Assembly (NCBI GenBank): GCA_028023455.1
Contig: JAQFVV010006335.1
Location: forward strand, 934,741 to 998,740
Direction of reading: 5' to 3'
Source: Epiperipatus broadwayi
Lineage: Eukaryota; Onychophora; Udeonychophora; Euonychophora; Peripatidae
Length of the DNA stretch: 64,000 nt
Of the stretch, positions 56,339 to 64,000 are shown piece after piece; the first letter of the stretch is position 1; each line of letters opens with the position of its first letter. The position numbers were made by a program, and so were the translations under genes. The notes below the pieces were generated by a model. It worked only from the letters and a program-made list of their open reading frames with translations. It made no database searches and was not told where the DNA came from.

Positions 56339-56408
<70 letters not shown>
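56339..56408. repeat. (TA)n microsatellite
   Basis: A pure TA run of about 70 bp. Confidence 0.95.
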
Positions 56409-56410
<2 letters not shown>

Positions 56411-56649
56411 CTCAAAAACATGTAGCCAGGGAATGTGATTTTATGAAGGTTGGGTCTTATAAATATTTGAAAAGTAGAAATTTTCCTTAGTAATTTATTT
56501 TAAATTATTATTATGCTCTATTTATTTGGCAGTATTGCATGCTTTTTCCTCCAACTTGTTATAGATCTCTGTGTACCACCATCTTTGTAAATTTTATTGT
56601 AACCCCACTATATCTAGCTGAGTAGTCTCTCATTATGATTTAATTATTT

Positions 56650-56842
56650 ATTTTATTTTCACATCTCCTCATCTCTCCTTTTCTTTCCTCTCTCTTGATA
56701 TCTCACTATCTCATTCTCTCATCTCTTTCCTTCACTTTCCTGGCTTTCCTCTATCTTGTATTCTCATTCTTTCATCTTCTCCCTCTCTTCTCTCACATTT
56801 TGATTTCTCTCTTCCCTCTCTCTCTCCCTCTTCTTTTTATCC
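56650..56842. repeat. Pyrimidine-rich (CT/TC) low-complexity tract
   Basis: Degenerate CT-rich sequence on the plus strand for about 190 bp. Confidence 0.85.
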
Positions 56843-56959
56843 AATCTTTATGTTTATCTCCCTAGTGGGCTCTGAACAAATGTCCACGTTACTATTTTAT
56901 ACATTCACAAGGGCTTGGTTGTTTGTTCCTAATAAAAGTAAGCACCTGAAGTAAGCACA

Positions 56960-58690
56960 TGTTTTATCTGTTATTCCTGTTCCCATTGAGTCCATTTTTT
57001 AGATAGGAAAGGGGTACCATGATCATTTAAAGATTGTTCCTGTTTTTTTTTATCTTTTCATAATGAAGAATGTCTAATACTTAAATAGTGAATTTAGTAT
57101 TAGCTTGAGGTATAGGTTAAGCAGCCCTGATTTTTGTGAAAAAATCATAGGTTATGAACAAATATTTTTGTTTATTGAAAGGTGGCAATGGACCATTAAA
57201 GTCCATGGCTATGATCTCATTTGCTCTTTTGAGGATGATATTGTTAAGTGAACCCATATAATTTCTGTTTACTGGCTTGGCTTTTAAGCATATGTGGTAG
57301 TTTCAAATTTCTTTTACAATGCCATGATACATTCTAAGTCAGGAAACCCAATTTTCATTAATTGTTGAGATTTGTGGGCCCCATTGTGAGTGCTTTTTTA
57401 TTTTTTATATTACTATCCTCCATTCACTTTTGTCATTATTTAGCTTATATTTTAAGGGCTGATTATCTAATTTATAATTTTTCAGATCATTGGCTTTGTA
57501 CAGATTTTTACTTTTTTTAAGGTTTTAATGAATTTATTTCAATTAGGATCTAGAGTTCGAAGTTGTTTCATGTTTAAAATGGAGGCATTATCCACAATTA
57601 AATGTTGCTGTTCTGACTGACATGGATTTTGACTCAATATATCTGCTAAATTGTTTTCAGATCCTTTATAGTATCTGATTATATAATCAACTCCTTGTAT
57701 AACATCAAACTCAATCTAACAAGATGACTGTTGGCAATTCAATACTTTTATGATCAGTGATCACTATCATATTTGATCTGAAAAGCAATTGTCAACATTT
57801 CTGAAAAGCCCCACACAATAGCTAGAGCTCCTTTTCTGTAACCATATAATTTATTCATGGACTCTTCTAAAAATAGTGTTAAAGTTGAGGATTCTGGTTG
57901 GTCATCCTCCTAGATTTGGGATAGAGTCTCCCCTAATCTATAACAACTACTATCTGTTTATAAGATAAATGGTGTCATAAAATCAAGAAAAGCTAGCATT
58001 ACTTGTCCTAAAAATCCTGTTTTAATTGTAGAAAATGTGACATATTGATCTAGTCCAGTTCCATCTTTCATCTTTTCTAATGAATTTTAATAAAGGTTCT
58101 ATGTTGTCAGAAAATTTGGGATAAAAACGATTGTAAAAATATCACACCTCTAAAAATGATCTGATCTGTTGTTTTGTTTTTTTGTGTAGAGAAATTCTGT
58201 ATCACACTGACATTATCTAAATGAGGTTTCACACCTTTACAACCAATGATATGACCAAAGAAGACCACTTCTTACATAAAAGTGTACTATTCTTGAAATT
58301 GATTTTTATACCTTTGTTAAAGCATTCTTTAATGAATAACCTTAAATGTTGAAAATATTTTTCAATTGTATGAGATGCAATGATGATATCATCTAGATAG
58401 TTTATTGCAATCTGTTTGATTTCAGAAAAAAAGGGTTTTATCCATGTATCTTCATAAACCAGCTCCACTATTAATCAACCCAAATGACATCCTATTAAAT
58501 TGATATGAATCCCTCATATCTAAATGCAGTGAACTGGCAGTCATCTGGGTGAAGTTGAATTTGCTAATAACTTGAAATTAAATCAAAATTGGAAAATACT
58601 TTTTTATTATCAAATTTCATGAATAGTTTGTGTAAGAGATCTGATGAATGAACTTAATCAAATAAAGTTTGATATCTGTATTCATTTCAC
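56960..58690 (-). pseudogene. Decayed Ty3/Gypsy pol (RT, RNase H, integrase)
   Basis: Reading the minus strand from 58690 downward, the pol order of a Ty3/Gypsy retrotransposon is legible. RT comes first: KVFSNFDLISSY near 58600, QLHPDDCQFTAFRYEG, FNRMSFGLINSGA, and the catalytic YLDD at about 58397, followed by HTIEKYFQHLRLFIKECF. RNase H follows with a PFILLTDSS block near 57955 and GALAIVW near 57820. A linker and the integrase come last, with the two catalytic-type motifs IAMDFNGPLPP near 57205 and NDHGTPFLSKKW near 57020. Several stops and frameshifts separate the blocks. Gag, protease and LTRs were not found; the RT end is cut at (TA)n where the third TGTGCCCTT element sits. Confidence 0.85.
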
Positions 58691-58710
58691 AATATATGTA
58701 ATATACAAAT

Positions 58711-58734
58711 CAATATATATATATATATATATAT
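58711..58734. repeat. (TA)n, left flank of element copy 2
   Basis: A TA run between the truncated Gypsy pol and the TGTGCCCTT terminus. Confidence 0.95.
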
Positions 58735-59804
58735 TGTGCCCTTGTCTGTAGGTCATAGGTAGGGTAGAAAGGTCAATTATTAAAAAATTTTAAATTTTAA
58801 GTTATATTTGTAAGAGATATAAATAATAATGGGATAAGTAAATTTTATAGTACAATTTAAAGCTAAAAATACCTGGTAGGTAACAGTATAATAAATTATT
58901 TTAAAAGAAAACAGTTAAATAAAACTTAATCATATCATTGCTTATGGTTGTGAAAGCTGGCCATATAAAATAATACAGCTATAGATAGTTAAAAGTATGT
59001 CAATTATTTAGTATAATATTTAAAAAAACTAATAAATTAAATAAATGAAATGTAATGTTATAATTGTATTTAAAAAATCAAATTTAATAGAGTATAATTT
59101 ATTAATAAACTGTGGGATGGTGAGAATTATATTTAGTTCTACATTTTAAAATTATTTTCTAAATTTTTTATAAAATATATCAGTTTTGGTAATTTAAACC
59201 GAGACGTAAATAAAAATTCATTTTGATAAAAGTTAGTAAACACGTGACCGTATATTAAATACCTTCACGCACACTCTTGGTAAAATAATAATAAACTGTG
59301 TGAATTTAAAACTAGATATAATTGCCATCGATCATTAAAATGAAAGTTAAAAATATTAAATATTGTTTTAATAATTATTTTAAAACTTAGATGATTTTTT
59401 TTATATAAAACTATAATTGAATTTAAAAATATTGGTATAAATAATTCCAGACATTACGTCATCAATTCTTAATTTTGAAACATTCATTCTGTTATCAAAA
59501 TAAAATGAATAAATTGTTCGCGCTAAAATAAATATTAACCAATCAAAGGATGTAAAATTAAGAGACAAAAATCTAAGAATTATACAGAGCGGGAGAAGTA
59601 ATGTGAAAGTGAAAGAGAAAGTAACACATTTGATAGCTGGTAACATCGTAGCTGAAAGTAATATAAATCTATAATTTCGTATTATTCTAAAAGTTATACT
59701 GTAACATATAATATATTTTTGACTGCAAAGACATGAATTTCTAATTTTATAAGTGATCTTACCAGGAAATTTTATTCAAATTTAACCAGAAAGCCTACAG
59801 TAAC

Positions 59805-59984
59805 ATGGAAGTACAAGAAAAAATATTTAAAGTGATTGCTGAAAGAAAAATAATTGGAAATCATCTTAATGCCACCTTAGTTGTGCTCAACCTGAAATTT
59901 AATCTTATAACTGAAAGGAATACAATTGGGACGATATGTGAAAATCTGAAAAAGAAGCTGCGGGTCGTCAAGAAAAAATTATGA
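59805..59984 (+). CDS. Small open frame in TGTGCCCTT element copy 2, unknown product
   Basis: Fifty-nine codons starting MEVQEKIFKVIAERKIIGNH, at the same distance from the element start as the copy 1 frame and in the same register. It has basic character and no recognised domain. The two predicted peptides share the M-E start, a VLNxK core and a following IT, but identity is low. Confidence 0.22.
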   Translation: MEVQEKIFKVIAERKIIGNHLNATLVVLNLKFNLITERNTIGTICENLKKKLRVVKKKL

Positions 59985-62955
59985 CAATGAATTTACAGAG
60001 CTATCTTAAAACTAAGTTATACTTCTCTATGAACAAAATTTTAATATGCGTTCTAGTACCAAGAAAAATAATAATGGAGAAAGAATGTTTATTTTAAAAA
60101 GAAAACATTATTAAAAGATATAGTTCCAGAATTGTGAGATAAAGGAAAGTAAAAAGATTAAAGTGCTATAAGTATTTTATTGAGAGGAGCCGAAAAACTT
60201 TATATAAAAGCAATGAGAAAATATTACAAAGAATTTAATGAAAAAAATATTTGATCAAAGAAATATATAATTAAATGACTAAATAGAAATGGATCCATGG
60301 AAAACGGAAAAATTTACTAAATCTTTAAATAAAATATCTACAAGATGCATCGGGGGAAACCAGACGCGCGGGAAAAAGCTAGCAGACTATGTTAAGGAGA
60401 TATCAAGAATTAATAAGTGTATAAAATATAGAGAAAACTAAGGATCATCGTCGATGAAGATTATTAAACAGAGTTATTTTTTTTAATAGAACATTAAGTG
60501 ACTGAATGAAAAATAAAGTATATATTTTTTTTTTAGCTTTACGATGAACAATTTTCAAGCAAGTTCGACAAAGCAGTATCGTAAATATAATTTAAAATTT
60601 TTATTTGATTGTATTTAAAATATAAAAATTCTATATTAGCTTAGGGAAACATATAAACATGAATTTAAGAATAATGAGATTTTAAATATAATAGCTTAAT
60701 AGAATGATAGAAATATTATTATAAAAATAAAATGTATGTATGGAAGTTTTAAATATCTACAAGAAGTAATGGAATGGTGAAGCCTTCAGAATACGATCAA
60801 GAAGATAGAGATCGTTTTGGTAATTGTGATATTATTGATAATGCATAATGTATTTTTTTTTAGGTCATCTATTAATGAAGAATGATGTATGAAAGTTTTT
60901 AAATTATAAGTACACATTTTATCCAACATTAAAACATATATTTGAGATAGTAGTAATTTTAAATGTGCATGCAATAAGTTGTTTTAAAAATATAATTAAT
61001 AATAAGTATCATAATAATTATGTGATTCTTTTGAACTTTTATGTTGCAAAATATTTAGATAATTTTAAAATAGTTGGTATATTATAAATATACGAGATAA
61101 GTAGTAAAAGATTTTCTTAAGAATAGCTGTATAGTTTGAACTAAAAATGAATTTTATTATTGTTAGAAATGTAGACAGAAATTTGTCGATGTACTGCATA
61201 GATAAATCTAGAGAAATAAAATCGGATAGTGACTTGGTAGTACTGGTGTAGAGGAAACCAAGATGATGTTTTTTGCCAAGAAATAAGAAAAATCAAATAT
61301 TTGGATCATAGTATTTTGTGTGATTTCAGTATAGCTAACTAAGTCCTATCACTGAACACATATATTTTTGGACAGTGTTTTTTACGTATTTTTGAAACTT
61401 TTTGATGTTTTATAAAGCTGAAAGAATAGCTTTAGCATCACTCCTATAGTAGAGGTGGATAGACAGATAAAGGTCACTCCTCTATGGTGTTCTTTAAATT
61501 CACTGTGCCATCATTGTCAAGTTTTATGACGGATAATATTCTAGTTGTTTTGATCCTGCGCATCTATTTTCGCTATCCTTGTTTCATGAATATACATCGT
61601 CAGAAAGATATTTTTATAGAAATGATACATAAAATAGAAATGAGGCTAGGTTGTCGTTATGTAAGAATAGTTTATTTACTAGAATGAGTTAGAATTGTTA
61701 TTTTAAAAGTGAAAGTATAAATGTCATAAAGAGATGAAGAATCATATGATATAGTTTTAAAAAGTAATTCTGAAATGAATATAAGATTTTAAAGGAAAAA
61801 TCTAAACAAAGTTTTTAAAGTAATAATAAATTTTTAATATTTTATATGATATTTAAAAAATAGAGATTGCATGTTGGTTGAAAATGATTCAATAATGTGT
61901 AACAGATATATGTATTTGTGCATGGTGTGTTAATGATTGGAATTACCATACGAAGCAAAGGCTTGGATAAGTATTTGATTAATAATTATTGTATAGTCAA
62001 TAATAAAACGGAACATCAAAATGTCAAGAAGGGTTTGAATCTTTAGGATTCCATACGAATAACATAAAATAGAATTTTATGATTTTGTATAATTTTTACT
62101 ACGAAGGTAAAATTTTTTGTAAAAATATAATTTTAAAATTAATTGAGATATAAAGTATTAAGGATAATTATTGATAGATACATTTTTTGTAACAAGCTAA
62201 ATTAAAAACAGATATCTAATGATAATGATACTGTATAAGAGTTAAAAATAAAATAAGTAGAAATTTAATGTTAAGAGATAAACTAGTAAAGTAATTTTGT
62301 AACAGGAAAGTAGGGATATCCGATGTAAATAATGTAAATATTGTTATTTGTATAATTATTAATAAACTATGTTGTAAATTTATTTGTAAGCTTCGTGTCT
62401 TAGTTATTGTTTCCCCACATAGAATGCATGATATCGCAATACACATTTATAATTGCAATAAACATATAATTTTGCACAAAGTAGATAAACATAAAAGTGT
62501 TATAATAAATTTTGAAAATTTATTTGTATGATAAAATTAAAGGATTATAATTATATCGTTTATTGGTCATAAGTTGGTTGCCACAATATTAAAATAAATT
62601 ATATGCTAATATTACAACACGTATTTTGATTGTCAGATTATTAAATACTACTACGAACGTAATATTTATTTATTTATTTCATTTAAGAAGAAATAGGATT
62701 ACATTATACTATTATTATCATTATTCTTATTTATTATTGTTAGTTGTTACGTAGTGAATTTATGACATAAAATTCCCTTCTCATAGTTTACTACCGTAAT
62801 TTAAATCAGTTTAAATGCAATTTATGAACCTGAGATTTATTTGATTTGATTTTATTTCATTTATTTACTTAAATTATTTAATTGAGCTAGATTATTATTA
62901 CAAAGAATAATAAGATATGATTATTATCTTAATCGTAATGCAAAGAGCTTGGGAA

Positions 62956-63003
62956 GTCATAGGAATACCATAAGTTGATTATTTAGTCTAGTGTTCTTAT
63001 GCC
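62956..63003 (+). other. Conserved 3' hairpin, copy 2
   Basis: GTCATAGGAATACCA can pair with TAGTGTTCTTATGCC (13 of 15 positions with two G-U pairs). It is followed by the conserved CATTGGGATAGTATC. Confidence 0.5.
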
Positions 63004-63361
63004 ATTGGGATAGTATCATGTGGATATATCTCAATGTAGTCTGTCTCGCTCCCAGTGTCGTCGCTCCAAGTCTCATGAAAATTATAAATTTTTAATAATA
63101 TAACTGTATTTAATTCAAAACAAAACAACACTCTCCATATAGTAGTGCCATATAGTATGAGATAGTGATCATGTGATGTTTAGTGATAACTGTATTTATA
63201 TTTTAAAGTTTAGAGCTAGTAGTAATCTTTTTAATAAATTAATTTCATTCATTTTGTTAAGCAGAAATAGAGAGAGAACCCGGAATTTAAGTATATATAT
63301 CAATTTTATGGAGAGAGGCGACGGGGGAGGAGGGTACAATATATATATATATATATATATC

Positions 63362-64000
63362 AAAATACAGTACAATTTACATAAATTATATTATTTTTAG
63401 AAGTACTTTTGACTATGCATTTTGTAGTCTTTATCAACTATATAACATTGCATAATCAAAATGAGACAACATTTAACAATGCCCATAGTTCAATTCAGAT
63501 TTCCCACAATTCTGTTATTTTAACATTTGATGACTGGCGATTCATTAACATTTGACAATTTCTTGAAATCAACATAGCCCCTTTTATTTTAGGTTTATTA
63601 TGACAATGTTCAATTTGAATAATTTTCATATTTTTATAATGAAATTTAAATCCATATTAACAATATTTATTATGATCAAATATAACAGATGATAAAGGTT
63701 TATTTACATCTATTCCAGATTGTTTCTCTTTTTGAATTCTATTATATAAAAGCATATGCTCTTTTATTCTCTTCTCAAATGTACACTTAGATTCACCGAT
63801 GTATTGTAAGCCACATCCACATATCAATCTATATATAATAGAATTTTGATTAAACTTTGAATTGTAGAGTTATTAAGTAATCTATTTATGTTATTTGTTG
63901 AGAAAAAAGCAATATGACACAACATTTTATTTTAGTGTTGATTTCTTTTAAATTTTTTAATAATATTAGTAATAGCATTTTTATAATAATCAATTTTCAA
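63362..64000 (-). pseudogene. Penelope-like element 3' part, running off the window
   Basis: On the minus strand from 64000: a linker with FFSTNNINRLLNNSTIQSL (after a frameshift), then the GIY-YIG block CGCGLQYIGESKCTFEKRIK, KPLSSVIFDHNKYC, a stop, YGFKFHYKNMKIIQIEHC, KPKIKGAMLISRN, and NRQSSNVKITELWEI before the stop near 63507. It is closely related to the 22118-22454 domain. At least one stop and one frameshift are present. The tail carries a hammerhead-like motif at 63399-63441 and ends near (TA)n at 63339-63360. The RT domain, if present, lies beyond 64000. Confidence 0.8.
63399..63441 (-). ncRNA. Hammerhead-like motif at PLE 3' end
   Basis: On the minus strand: AG-TTGATAA-A, stem II GACTA/TAGTC with a 9-nt loop, AAAA in place of GAAA, then the palindrome AGTACT and TC. 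It is homologous to the motif at 22021-22075, with different stem II bases but the same pairing. Confidence 0.4.

Larger units (their letters stand above)
58735..63338 (+). mobile_element. TGTGCCCTT element, copy 2 (4.6 kb)
   Basis: Starts TGTGCCCTTGTCTGTAGG and ends GGAGGGTACA, and is flanked by (TA)n on both sides. It is collinear with copy 1 over its full length, including the CRE-like TTACGTCAT, CCAATCAA, GCGCGGG, AGCAGACTATGT and GGATAGTATC landmarks. It carries no recognisable enzyme. As in copy 1, the region after about 1.1 kb is long, AT-rich and without long open frames. Confidence 0.75.

Overview
This window looks like non-coding, repeat-filled DNA from a large, very AT-rich animal genome. 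The composition is roughly three-quarters A+T, and there are many (TA)n tracts up to about 130 bp. It carries several animal-type transposon families: Penelope-like elements with GIY-YIG domains, tRNA-derived SINEs, a piggyBac-type MITE, Ty3/Gypsy remnants and a non-autonomous LTR element. There is no bacterial gene density, no rRNA and no CRISPR array. The species cannot be named from the sequence; an invertebrate is the most economical guess. Most open frames are chance frames or read-through of (TA)n, which gives Ile-Tyr repeats.

Layout. 1-13.5 kb: AT-rich intergenic DNA with a piggyBac-like MITE (2.28-3.01 kb), a decayed tandem array whose unit resembles an LTR end plus primer-binding site (6.75-7.17 kb), one broken exon-like GC island (8.69-8.88 kb) and a direct repeat (10.3-10.6 kb). 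13.56-18.16 kb: a 4.6-kb element with termini TGTGCCCTT...TACA, set in (TA)n. 18.2-22.5 kb: Penelope-like (PLE) 3' ends, one folded into a large inverted repeat and one with a nearly intact GIY-YIG domain. 23.6 kb: a clean candidate internal exon. 26.65-31.07 kb: a young LTR retrotransposon with about 1.5-kb LTRs and only about 1.4 kb of interior. 31.08-36.1 kb: a PLE 3' end split by a second 4.2-kb TGTGCCCTT element; a sister copy nearby preserves the empty site. 36.6-42.5 kb: a near-perfect foldback, two SINEs and another short repeat. 43-56 kb: less AT-rich ancient sequence with a CT/TAT microsatellite block, PLE and gag-like remnants and a 95-bp duplication. 57.0-58.7 kb: a decayed Ty3/Gypsy pol. 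58.74-63.34 kb: the third TGTGCCCTT element (4.6 kb). 63.36-64 kb: a PLE running off the end.

Two themes connect the parts. First, insertions of unrelated element classes (TGTGCCCTT elements, the LTR element, PLE ends) all sit in (TA)n, so the dinucleotide tracts behave as an insertion and expansion niche. Second, many PLE 3' ends carry a short structured motif resembling a hammerhead ribozyme (UUGANRA, stem, GAAA, palindromic stem III), and PLE ends repeatedly occur as outward-facing inverted pairs. The best candidate for something undescribed is the three-copy TGTGCCCTT...GGGTACA family: 4.2-4.6 kb, no recognisable protein, an embedded promoter-like region, a covarying 3' hairpin, and a directly visible empty/filled insertion site.
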